Source: an uncultured Methanobrevibacter sp. (GTDB taxonomy: Archaea > Methanobacteriota > Methanobacteria > Methanobacteriales > Methanobacteriaceae). From it: 16,843 bases of DNA. The translations under genes and the position numbers were made by a program. Location of the stretch: assembly GCA_900319985.1 (NCBI GenBank), contig ONQL01000033.1, positions 1-16,843 on the forward strand, given 5' to 3'. Positions 1 through 7,139 of this stretch are shown here, one piece after another (within the stretch, counting starts at the first letter, position 1; each line of letters starts with the position of its first letter). Below the pieces are notes generated by a model that was not told where the DNA came from, did no database searches, and was given only the letters and a program-made list of their open reading frames with translations.

Positions 1-98
1 AATGCTTCAGCTAATGCAATTTTTGCATCATCACTAATTCTTTGTGCGCCAGCATTTTTTAAGATACGACCGACTGGTGCGATTGGTAATTCACTCAT
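1..98 (-). CDS. Archaeal histone, N-terminal part (cut by window edge)
   Basis: Reading from the ATG at 98-96 gives MSELPIAPVGRILKNAGAQ followed by RISDDAKIALAEA, the first 32 residues of an HMf/HTz-type archaeal histone. The LPIAPVGRI.K.AG..RIS.DA pattern is the family's first helix and loop. These proteins are about 67-70 residues, so roughly half is missing beyond position 1. They form dimers and longer polymers that wrap DNA. A GGAGGTG ribosome binding site (plus-strand 104-110) sits just upstream of the ATG, which fixes the start. The promoter is clear (see 134-141). The gene is too short and truncated to be caught by a simple ORF scan, but the identification is firm. Confidence 0.93.
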   Translation of the reverse strand, partial: MSELPIAPVGRILKNAGAQRISDDAKIALAEA

Positions 99-133
99 AT
101 TGACACCTCCAATTAAAAGATAGTACCCAATAG

Positions 134-141
134 TATATAAA
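134..141 (-). promoter_or_regulatory. TATA box of the histone gene
   Basis: On the minus strand this reads TTTATATA, the consensus box for archaeal TBP in Methanobacteriales. It is preceded by a purine/C-containing stretch (CGATACC) in the BRE position. The expected start of transcription about 22-25 bases downstream falls near 110-115, giving a short leader that just holds the GGAGGTG site. A strong promoter suits an abundant chromatin protein. Confidence 0.75.
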
Positions 142-257
142 GGTATCGGTAAAAAATGAATAAGATAACCCCATATTTTAGTAGTAACACTATCATAAAA
201 TCCTTTTGAAAACTAGAAAAAAATATGGATAATCCCCATAATTTAAGGATAAAATAA

Positions 258-297
258 GGTAAAAATATAAAAATAAGAAGAAAATTAAATAAAAAAA
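258..297 (-). terminator. Oligo-T terminator after the tRNA methylthiotransferase
   Basis: Immediately after the stop codon at 298-300 the minus strand becomes almost pure T/A with repeated T-runs, including a run of seven at 291-297. Archaeal RNA polymerase terminates at such T-runs without needing a hairpin. It closes the hacB/zinc-finger/methylthiotransferase operon. The rest of the spacer to the histone promoter (142-257) shows no gene. Confidence 0.6.
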
Positions 298-1578
298 TTA
301 TTCTTCCAGTAATTCACTCTTAAGATATGTAGCAGTGGCTTCAGTTATTTTTACATCAACAAAAGTTCCTAACTCAACATCATCAACAATAACCGGAATA
401 TAAGAATTAGTTTTAGCAATGAATCCTCCTTTGGAACCCTTTTCAACAACCAAGACATTTTGATGAGATCCCACTAACTCCTTATTTTCGTCTTCAGTAA
501 TTTTTGATTTGATTTCAGATAAGAATTTAGAACGTTTCTTCATCACAGGACGAGGGATTTCTTTAAGTGAAGATGAAATTGCACCTTTCCTATGCTGATA
601 TTTTGACAAATGAATCAGACTCGGCTTTACGGTTTGAAGCAGTTTTACTGTCAAGTCAAAATCTTCATCAGTTTCAGTAGGATAACCAACAATTATATCC
701 ACCGCCAAAGTCAAATCAGGAATTTCGCTTTTAAACCTAGATACAATATCCAAGTATTGATCAATTGTATGGCCCCTCCTCATTTCAGACAGAACTTTAT
801 CACTGCCTGATTGAATAGGTAAATGAATAAAATTATATACCTTCGGATGTTTCATTGCATCGATTATATCATCAACATCATTTAAAATGTTTTTAGGGTG
901 CATCATTCCAACACGAACACGGAAATCACCATCTAAATTAGCCACTTCTTTGATTAAATCAGATAGTTTTTCGCCACTATCCTTTCCAAAGGCAGCTGTA
1001 TCCTGTGCAGTAAGTTGAATTTCACAGGCCCCATTTTCAATAGCTTCCTTTGCCTCACCAACAATATCTTCAATCGGATAACTGTTTAAAGGTCCTCGAG
1101 CAAAACGAGTGCAGCAAAAAGTGCATGCTCCCAAACAACCTTCACAAATTTGAATAATATGAATAAGACTTTCATCAACCAGTTTTGGAACTCCAACTTT
1201 ACTTTCTTTAGTAAATCCAGTTTCGCGAATGACCTCTCCACAATAAGTCCCATTAACAACTTCAGCAGACTTATTTAACTGATGAGGTCCAATCCATGAA
1301 CAATTAGGACCAATCTTATCCAATTTTTCTGGATCGATTTCAACCATACATCCGCCAACTATGATTTTTTTATCCGGAAACTCTTCCTGGAGTTTTTGAA
1401 TCTTATAAACCACCTTATTTTCTGTAGGCAATTTAACATAACAAGTATTTACAATAATGACATCTGCCTCTTCAATGGAATCCACGATACTTATATCATT
1501 TTCAACCAAAACTCCGGCCATAATTTGCGCATCGGCTTTATTAAATGTACATCCGTAAGAATCAATAAATACTTTCAT
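298..1578 (-). CDS. tRNA N6-threonylcarbamoyladenosine (t6A37) methylthiotransferase, CDKAL1/MtaB type
   Basis: A 426-residue radical SAM methylthiotransferase of the MiaB/RimO superfamily. The N-terminal UPF0004 domain carries the three cluster-binding cysteines C10, C46 and C77 (the last in GGCM). The radical SAM motif CxxxCxxC is C148, C152, C155. The C-terminal 60 residues resemble a TRAM RNA-binding domain. Archaeal members group with eukaryotic CDKAL1 and convert t6A at position 37 of ANN-decoding tRNAs to ms2t6A; that specificity is inferred from family, not visible here. It starts 3 bases after the zinc-finger gene's stop and is the last gene of a probable hacB-led operon. The length is normal for the family. 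Confidence 0.88.
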   Translation of the reverse strand: MKVFIDSYGCTFNKADAQIMAGVLVENDISIVDSIEEADVIIVNTCYVKLPTENKVVYKIQKLQEEFPDKKIIVGGCMVEIDPEKLDKIGPNCSWIGPHQLNKSAEVVNGTYCGEVIRETGFTKESKVGVPKLVDESLIHIIQICEGCLGACTFCCTRFARGPLNSYPIEDIVGEAKEAIENGACEIQLTAQDTAAFGKDSGEKLSDLIKEVANLDGDFRVRVGMMHPKNILNDVDDIIDAMKHPKVYNFIHLPIQSGSDKVLSEMRRGHTIDQYLDIVSRFKSEIPDLTLAVDIIVGYPTETDEDFDLTVKLLQTVKPSLIHLSKYQHRKGAISSSLKEIPRPVMKKRSKFLSEIKSKITEDENKELVGSHQNVLVVEKGSKGGFIAKTNSYIPVIVDDVELGTFVDVKITEATATYLKSELLEE

Positions 1579-1581
1579 AGT

Positions 1582-2208
1582 TTAATCTCTAATAGTTTTT
1601 TTAACAATATATTTTGTTAAATCATAATCAAAATTATTGAATTTAACAGGTTTTGAGTAAACTCTTTTGATGACACCTGCTTTTGCAAAGCCTGAAGTGA
1701 GTTTTCTTTCCTGAGTTTTAATAACATGCACTTTAACAATGTGCTTTTCAATTTTAACAATATCTCCAGGAGCAATTTCAAAATCTCTTTCCAAATCAAG
1801 TTTATAAGAGTCAACATCACCATGTAAATCTACAGAAAATCCGATACGTGCCGGAATTTCAACAGAAGAAGCCCAAATAGTACTGATATCTTCAATTAAT
1901 GATTTATTTACTCTTTTATCATTTACTTCAATACTTGTTACTTCAACCTGACCCAAATCAGAAAGTAAAACATCCCCAACTTTTAAATTGTCACTTGGAG
2001 ATAATTGAATAGTAGTTTTATGAGATTTATCTTGCTCTGAAATAATTAATCTATAGGGTTCTGGTTTTTTAGCAGAAAATATGTCCTTAAAAACATGACC
2101 ACATGATTCACATTTCAATAAATATTCTTCCATTATCTTCTTTTTGGATGATTTCTGCTTTGAATTTAAAATTTCAACTTCATCAGAACCACAAATTGGA
2201 CAATCCAT
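1582..2208 (-). CDS. HVO_0476-family zinc-finger protein
   Basis: A 208-residue protein with an N-terminal zinc ribbon (C3/C6 and C33/C36, CPIC and CESC) followed by a long beta-rich region that ends in a lysine- and tyrosine-rich tail. It matches the archaeal HVO_0476 zinc-finger family as I remember it, whose function is unknown. The zinc ribbon plus small beta domains suggests nucleic-acid binding, which is inference. A strong GGAGG site lies 7 bases before the ATG. It sits 25 bases after hacB and 3 bases before the methylthiotransferase gene, so it is co-transcribed with both; an RNA-related role next to a tRNA-modifying enzyme is plausible but unproven. Confidence 0.75.
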   Translation of the reverse strand: MDCPICGSDEVEILNSKQKSSKKKIMEEYLLKCESCGHVFKDIFSAKKPEPYRLIISEQDKSHKTTIQLSPSDNLKVGDVLLSDLGQVEVTSIEVNDKRVNKSLIEDISTIWASSVEIPARIGFSVDLHGDVDSYKLDLERDFEIAPGDIVKIEKHIVKVHVIKTQERKLTSGFAKAGVIKRVYSKPVKFNNFDYDLTKYIVKKTIRD

Positions 2209-2233
2209 CTTTATGCCTCCTATTAAAATAAAA

Positions 2234-2719
2234 TTATTCTTTTTCAGTTAAATAATGGTTAACCAAACCACCATCTTCCAAAATGTTTAACATGAACTCT
2301 TTAAATGGTTCAAAATTAGTTGATTCACCACTGGTTTCATTAACCAAAATTCCTTTGGACAAATCAATGCTAATGATATCCCCATCCTTTGCCTCAATAT
2401 CAGAAACAATTACTGGCAAACCTATATTAATTGCATTCCTATAAAAAATCCTTGCAAAAGATTTGGCCACAATTGCATCAACACCTGCTGTTTTGATAGC
2501 TACCGGTGCCTGTTCTCTTGATGAACCGCATCCGAAGTTTTCATCAGCAACAATGATATCTCCTTTTTTTACATTTTTGGTGAAATCTGGCCTTTCACCT
2601 TCCAATACATGGTCAGCCAAATCCTGAGGATTGAATGTTCTTAAATATCTTCCGGGAATAATCACATCAGTATCAATATTCTCTCCGAAAGTCCATGTTT
2701 TTCCTTTAATAATATCCAT
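2234..2719 (-). CDS. hacB: Homoaconitase small subunit (aconitase-family hydro-lyase)
   Basis: 161 residues, the usual length of an archaeal LeuD/HacB swivelling subunit. Family landmarks are the N-terminal GENIDTDVIIPGRYL, then CGSSREQAP and the KSFARIFYRNAINIGLP block. The substrate-loop tetrapeptide is YLRT (residues 25-28). In Methanocaldococcus jannaschii, work on MJ1271 tied the Arg-Thr of this loop to homoaconitase, whereas the isopropylmalate isomerase has Val-Tyr there. That points to the 2-oxosuberate branch of coenzyme B synthesis rather than leucine. The open frame extends 30 codons further upstream, but those codons translate the terminator hairpin; the ATG at 2719 with an AGTGAT site is the real start. 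The large subunit is not in this window. Confidence 0.85.
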   Translation of the reverse strand: MDIIKGKTWTFGENIDTDVIIPGRYLRTFNPQDLADHVLEGERPDFTKNVKKGDIIVADENFGCGSSREQAPVAIKTAGVDAIVAKSFARIFYRNAINIGLPVIVSDIEAKDGDIISIDLSKGILVNETSGESTNFEPFKEFMLNILEDGGLVNHYLTEKE

Positions 2720-2744
2720 AAATATCACTATAAAATTAATTAAT

Positions 2745-2778
2745 AAAAAAACGAAGTATTTGGGATTAACCCAAATAC
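2745..2778 (-). terminator. Hairpin plus T7 terminator between tes and hacB
   Basis: On the minus strand GTATTTGGG and CCCAAATAC form a perfect 9-bp stem (2778-2770 with 2764-2756) around a 5-base loop, followed by TTCG and seven T (2751-2745). This looks like a bacterial-style intrinsic terminator, placed 32 bases after the tes stop and 26 bases before the hacB ATG. It would end tes transcripts, so hacB needs its own promoter or depends on readthrough. The same CG-T7 ending occurs at 9831-9874. Confidence 0.75.
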
Positions 2779-2810
2779 AGAATAAGCAGGTGATTTCTGA
2801 GTAAAACAAA

Positions 2811-4316
2811 TTATTTCTTTTGTCTTAGAGGTTGAGCAAATTTTTTCTCGATTCCTTCACGATACATTGAGTTCATGGTACAGAATGGAATTATTCTGCC
2901 GTCAGGTGTTGCGTAATGAATAACACATTTTTTAACCCTGTCTTCATCAAAGTTAAATGGATCCATGAAATGCATACATGAAATAAGCATTGCATCTTTG
3001 GAGAAGTTTCCTAAAGCGTCATAGTCTCCCCTAGCAAATACGTTTATTAAGGTTCTTGTAATTTCCAATCCTTCAGGAGACCTGCTGGTGTGAACCATTT
3101 TAGGAAGATTTCCAGTCAATCCTGCTAAAACCCTTTTTCTAGAACCGAATTTACCTTCTTTGAGTTTTACATTATATTTCTTCAATTTTTCGAACAAATC
3201 ATCGACATCTATGAAATCAGTAATTGGAATCAATTTGTCCTTACCTTTACCTTCAGTTTTTTCTCTAAATACATAGGTTGCAATTCCACAGTGCTGATGA
3301 CAGTTTAATGTAACTTTAGCAGTATCTTCCTCATCCAAAAGAGATATGAATTCCGCAATTGGCTCAACGGAAGATGGTGGATAAAATGATTCGGTTGGAA
3401 CCTGACCATCAGTGACTTCCTCAATAATGTTGACAAAGTCCGGGATGGTTATCCTTTGCTCTTCGACATGTTCTGAAGGTGTTCTGCCTGCAAATGAAAC
3501 CGGTTGGAAATTGACACCATAAATGTTTTCACTGTGGTCGAATGCGAATTTAATGATATCTCCAATTTGGTCATCATTGACTCCTTTAACCAATGTAGGA
3601 ACAAGCACTATACCCAATCCTGCCTTTCTACAGTTTTCAATAGCATCAAGCTTGAATGGAAGTAAATCTTTACCCCTATTATTAATGTACGGTTCCGGAG
3701 TTACCCCATCAAAAGCCAAATAAACAGTATTTAATCCAGCTTCTTTCAATTCTTTTGCCAGGCTTTCCTTTTTAGCCAATCTAATACCGTTAGTTGCAAT
3801 TTGAACATGAGTAAAACCTTCCTCTTTTGCCATTTTAACAAGTTCAACAATGTCTTTTCTAACAGTTGGCTCTCCACCTGCATACTGAATAGCAGGACAT
3901 GGATGAGGTTTTAAACTTCTTAAATTCTTAAGCATCTGTCTGATTTCATCCTGAGTAGGTTCATATTTGTACCCTGCAGCTGCAGCATTTGCAAAGCAAA
4001 CCGGACATCTTAAGTTACACCTGTTTGTTACATCAATCAAACCTAAAACGGTTGAGGTTTCATGTTTGGAACACAATCCACAATTGTTCGGACAATCCAA
4101 TTCTTCAGGAACAGAGGGATTATCAATTTTTGTAATGGACGGTGTATAATCCTCCATTTTATTATATAACTGATCATCACCCCAATAAGTGTTGATAAAC
4201 TCGCCATGCTCATCACAAGTTTTTTTGATAAAAATTTTGCCATCTTCATCATAAACTTCAGCACTTAAAGATTTACCGCACTCAGGGCATAAACTTTTAG
4301 TATCTTTAATTTTCAA
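2811..4316 (-). CDS. tes: Tetraether lipid synthase, radical SAM
   Basis: A 501-residue radical SAM protein closely resembling M. jannaschii MJ0619, the characterised tetraether synthase. It joins the phytanyl tails of two archaeol-type lipids to make macrocyclic archaeol and GDGT tetraethers. Visible metal sites are a rubredoxin-like CPEC at C10/C13 with C34, a CPNNCGLC group (C75, C79, C82), the radical SAM triad C100-x3-C104-x2-C107, and later cysteines (CHQHC, SCMH, KKCVIH, PFC) that could hold further clusters. This agrees with the three Fe4S4 clusters plus one mononuclear iron reported for Tes. The start is TTG at 4316, 4 bases after GGTGAT; no internal ATG precedes the metal sites. It is divergent from carS, another lipid gene. 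Confidence 0.87.
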   Translation of the reverse strand: MKIKDTKSLCPECGKSLSAEVYDEDGKIFIKKTCDEHGEFINTYWGDDQLYNKMEDYTPSITKIDNPSVPEELDCPNNCGLCSKHETSTVLGLIDVTNRCNLRCPVCFANAAAAGYKYEPTQDEIRQMLKNLRSLKPHPCPAIQYAGGEPTVRKDIVELVKMAKEEGFTHVQIATNGIRLAKKESLAKELKEAGLNTVYLAFDGVTPEPYINNRGKDLLPFKLDAIENCRKAGLGIVLVPTLVKGVNDDQIGDIIKFAFDHSENIYGVNFQPVSFAGRTPSEHVEEQRITIPDFVNIIEEVTDGQVPTESFYPPSSVEPIAEFISLLDEEDTAKVTLNCHQHCGIATYVFREKTEGKGKDKLIPITDFIDVDDLFEKLKKYNVKLKEGKFGSRKRVLAGLTGNLPKMVHTSRSPEGLEITRTLINVFARGDYDALGNFSKDAMLISCMHFMDPFNFDEDRVKKCVIHYATPDGRIIPFCTMNSMYREGIEKKFAQPLRQKK

Positions 4317-4459
4317 AAAATCACCTTAACTAGCAATATTGTATTATAAAATACAAACTTACATAATATAATATATTTAAAACAATATGATATTTAAACT
4401 TAATTAATATATAGTACTTCAAACAAAAGTATACTACAAATATAACGGAGAAAAAATTA
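4317..4459. promoter_or_regulatory. Divergent promoter region shared by tes and carS
   Basis: This 143-bp spacer drives tes leftward and carS rightward. TATA-like sequences are TTTAAATATATTA on the minus strand (about 4370-4382) and TTAATATATAG on the plus strand (about 4403-4413). carS has GGAG at 4447-4450 before its ATG. An 8-bp palindrome AGTATACT lies at 4429-4436 near the expected carS transcription start. No gene is visible. Confidence 0.55.
4339..4356. repeat. Inverted repeat at the tes promoter
   Basis: TTGTATT and AATACAA form a perfect 7-bp inverted repeat with a 4-base spacer (ATAA). It lies about 12 bases before the tes ribosome binding site, near the start of transcription expected from the AT-rich TATA-like stretch at 4361-4382. 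An operator for tes is possible, but the spacer is so AT-rich that chance is a real alternative. Confidence 0.4.
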
Positions 4460-5020
4460 ATGGATATTCAAATATTTTTATTGGGTTGTCTTACAACACT
4501 ATATTTCATACTTCCAGCTTATTTTTCAAATGGTGGTGCCTTAGCTTTTGGAGGAGGAACACCAGTTGATTTTGGAAAAACTGACAAGAATGGAATACGC
4601 TGGATTGGAGATGGAGTTACTTGGAGAGGATTAATTGCTGGAACACTCATTGGAACATTAACCGGAGCAGTTCAAGGATACCTTGCCCAGTTCATACTTC
4701 CAGAAATTGGACAATATATTATAACCCCAATAGTAACCGATATCCCTAACGGAATCCTAATAGGATTTTTACTCGGTTTAGGTGCATTGGTCGGCGATGC
4801 ATTAGGAAGCTTTTTAAAAAGAAGAATTGGAATCGGAAGAGGAAAACCTGCACCGATTCTCGATCAGCTGGACTTCATAATAGTTGCACTGATATTCGTT
4901 TCACCATTCGTAAATATGAACTTGCAATTTATTGCAATCGCAATAATATTAACATTGATTATTCATTTAATAGCAAATACTTTCGCTTATTTGCTTGGAA
5001 TAAAAGACGTATGGTATTAA
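4460..5020 (+). CDS. carS: CDP-archaeol synthase
   Basis: 186 residues, about five membrane segments (roughly residues 4-22, 52-74, 94-115, 133-150 and 155-178). Conserved cytoplasmic signatures of the archaeal CarS family (formerly DUF46) are GGTPVDFGK, WIGDGVTWRG, GDALGSFLKRRIGIGRG and the following LDQLDF. The enzyme transfers a cytidylyl group from CTP to 2,3-bis-geranylgeranyl-sn-glycerol phosphate, giving the activated lipid from which all polar archaeal lipids are made. The ATG follows a GGAG site 9 bases upstream. Its stop overlaps the convergent mfnF stop by 4 bases. It faces away from tes, which acts later on the same lipids. Confidence 0.93.
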   Translation: MDIQIFLLGCLTTLYFILPAYFSNGGALAFGGGTPVDFGKTDKNGIRWIGDGVTWRGLIAGTLIGTLTGAVQGYLAQFILPEIGQYIITPIVTDIPNGILIGFLLGLGALVGDALGSFLKRRIGIGRGKPAPILDQLDFIIVALIFVSPFVNMNLQFIAIAIILTLIIHLIANTFAYLLGIKDVWY

Positions 5021-6045
5021 ACCATACTCCAGTATTTATTCATCATCACGGCGGTTCCCACTGCAGGAGCAACGACGCACTCCTCATCAGACAACATATC
5101 GCCCATAGACTTTACTTTTAAGCCCAATAACTCAGCTGCTTTTTTATCTAAAATGTCTTTGCCCAAACCGGTTGTGACAATCAAATCAAGATTCTGCTCT
5201 TCACAAACCTGCTTTAAACCATCCGCAATCTGTTCAATTTGCTTTTGATGAATGAATTTGCACATTTCAGTAATATCTTCCATGGACAACATTTCCAAAT
5301 CCGCACAGACAACACGAGCTATCCTTTTTGCACAGTCTAATTTGGATTTGGATTCACCGTCAAAAGTATCGCAAACGTAATCATCTTCACTTATCAAATC
5401 CAATACCCTATATACATCAGCAGTTTGTGCAAACAATTCTGAAGCAACTCGATATTCTTTTCCGTTTAATTTCACCTTGTCTAAAAAACTGGCCAGATTT
5501 GTCCTTAAGGTACCTGTATAAACCAATTCTCCAGTAGCGGACCTGTCAAAATCAGATTTACCTATTGCACATTCCTTGCCATCCTTGATTGGAATGATGT
5601 CTGTTGTTGTGCTTCCGGTATCAATGAAAATGCAGTTGTCTGAAATCAAAGTAGCTATCTGTGCAGTGGCAATCCAATTTGCAGCTGCTGCCTTAAGGGG
5701 TGTGTTTTCAATTTCGGCTTTAGACATCATGCCATCGATTCCCACATATGCAATCGGGCATTCAAAAGTCTCTTCGCATTTGCCTACAACATCCAGGACA
5801 CCATCCTTTTTAGTGTCATATGCATCCACCAGTTCTGCAGTCATTGATATTCCGACTGCATCAATTTCACTGACAGGACAAATTTTCTCGATTAACTCAA
5901 GCAAAACCCTTGACAAATCACCATTGTTACTCCACATTGGAAGATATGCAAAGTCAACTTCAATGTTTTTTATTTCTTCGCCTTCAAAATCGATTACAGC
6001 CAAATCAGTGTTTGCACCACCAATATCAAAACCAGCTACCTTCAT
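5017..6045 (-). CDS. mfnF: Methanofuran synthase-type protein MfnF
   Basis: 342 residues of the ASKHA/hydantoinase-like fold. Phosphate-binding loops are seen at GFDIGGANTDLAV (about 5-17) and FIDTGSTTTDIIP (about 140-152). This matches MfnF of M. jannaschii (MJ0840), which couples gamma-glutamyltyramine to the 5-(aminomethyl)-3-furanmethanol phosphate precursor to build the methanofuran core. Adjacency to mfnD, which makes that gamma-glutamyltyramine, supports the call strongly. An AGGAG site lies inside the last codons of mfnD and the two genes are 2 bases apart, so translation is probably coupled. It is the last gene of wecB-mfnD-mfnF. Confidence 0.85.
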   Translation of the reverse strand: MKVAGFDIGGANTDLAVIDFEGEEIKNIEVDFAYLPMWSNNGDLSRVLLELIEKICPVSEIDAVGISMTAELVDAYDTKKDGVLDVVGKCEETFECPIAYVGIDGMMSKAEIENTPLKAAAANWIATAQIATLISDNCIFIDTGSTTTDIIPIKDGKECAIGKSDFDRSATGELVYTGTLRTNLASFLDKVKLNGKEYRVASELFAQTADVYRVLDLISEDDYVCDTFDGESKSKLDCAKRIARVVCADLEMLSMEDITEMCKFIHQKQIEQIADGLKQVCEEQNLDLIVTTGLGKDILDKKAAELLGLKVKSMGDMLSDEECVVAPAVGTAVMMNKYWSMV

Positions 6046-6047
6046 AA

Positions 6048-7139
6048 TTATATTCTCCTAATTTCCAAATTGTCTCCGGATTTTTTAAATTCGACTTCAC
6101 CATCAAATGCAATGTCAATATCTTCAATATCCACATTTCCGTCAATCAAATCAACGATTGTTTTTCCAATGTTGAAATCGGCAATTTCATTTAATCCTAC
6201 GTAAGGTGTTGTGAATCTGGAGTTAATTTCCAATAAATAAACTGAATAAACATCTTTTTCATCTGCATTGATTAATAAATCAACACCTACAAAACCTTTC
6301 AAACCTTCAACAGATTCGACAGCTTTTTTAGCTATTTCAAATGCTTCTTCATTATATTTGCTATCAAATGGTAATTTTCCACCAACATATATTCCCTTAT
6401 CGTTTTTAAGCTCTACAAATTGTCTGTTTAAACTGACGGGAATTGCCTTTTTGCCATCGCAAATCAAGCTGACGCTGATGTCGGTTCCTTCAATATATTC
6501 CTGAACAATAACTCTTGAACCGGGTTTGAAGATTTTATCCAAATCCAAAGTCAAATCCTCAATATTTTCAATTATGACAATATCCTCACAATCGACCCCA
6601 ATCAGAGGTTTGATTATGAGTTTTAATGGAGTTAAAGGATCTTCGGACTGCCATTTTTCATGCAGATTTTCAATAGCTCTTTTCCAATATCCCTTAGGAT
6701 CAATCTTGAATCTGAATGTTCTTGGTTGGGGAACAATATTGGAAAGGGATTCATAGGATTCGAATTTGTCTGAAGCAATAAAACAGGCTTCAGCTGATGA
6801 ATTATAAATTTGAACATTACTGTCCTCCAAAATCTTTGTTATATTGAAAAGATTATTATCATTTTCTGCAGCTATGAAAATAGCCTTATTGAAGTTTGCC
6901 GCATTATCTTTTAGCCAATCAATTACATCAACATCTATTAAAATTGGATTGACATTTTCATAATCTTTAACAACATCTTCATAGGATTCATTAATGACCA
7001 AATCAACATCAAAATCACATAAATCATCCAGAAGAGCAAATATCAAAGCTTCAGCTTCAGAAATAATACATTTATCCTTTTCGCCTGAAGCGGTGAAATA
7101 TTCAAATACCAATATTGAATCATTATTCTCTTGTATCAT
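6048..7139 (-). CDS. mfnD: Tyramine--L-glutamate ligase (methanofuran synthesis)
   Basis: A 363-residue ATP-grasp protein. ATP-grasp landmarks are LKLIIKPLIGVDCEDIVII, VIVQEYIEGTDISVSLICDG and the metal-binding EINSRFTTPYVGLNE. MfnD (MJ0815 in M. jannaschii) ligates tyramine to the gamma-carboxyl of glutamate, the step before MfnF. The identification rests on the ATP-grasp fold plus the mfnF neighbour; alone it could only be called an ATP-grasp ligase. The ATG at 7139 lies inside the end of wecB, a 17-base overlap, so expression is probably coupled. The N-terminal 130 residues are acidic and less conserved in appearance. Confidence 0.85.
   Translation of the reverse strand: MIQENNDSILVFEYFTASGEKDKCIISEAEALIFALLDDLCDFDVDLVINESYEDVVKDYENVNPILIDVDVIDWLKDNAANFNKAIFIAAENDNNLFNITKILEDSNVQIYNSSAEACFIASDKFESYESLSNIVPQPRTFRFKIDPKGYWKRAIENLHEKWQSEDPLTPLKLIIKPLIGVDCEDIVIIENIEDLTLDLDKIFKPGSRVIVQEYIEGTDISVSLICDGKKAIPVSLNRQFVELKNDKGIYVGGKLPFDSKYNEEAFEIAKKAVESVEGLKGFVGVDLLINADEKDVYSVYLLEINSRFTTPYVGLNEIADFNIGKTIVDLIDGNVDIEDIDIAFDGEVEFKKSGDNLEIRRI

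Noticed and set aside
2720..2809. N-terminal extension of hacB by 30 codons
   Set aside because: The extra codons translate the tes terminator hairpin, the resulting hydrophobic peptide is foreign to the family, and the ATG at 2719 starts the conserved protein.
5576..6061. 161-codon frame on the plus strand opposite mfnF
   Set aside because: It is antisense to a well-identified gene, has no ribosome site or family resemblance, and its length follows from the codon bias of mfnF.
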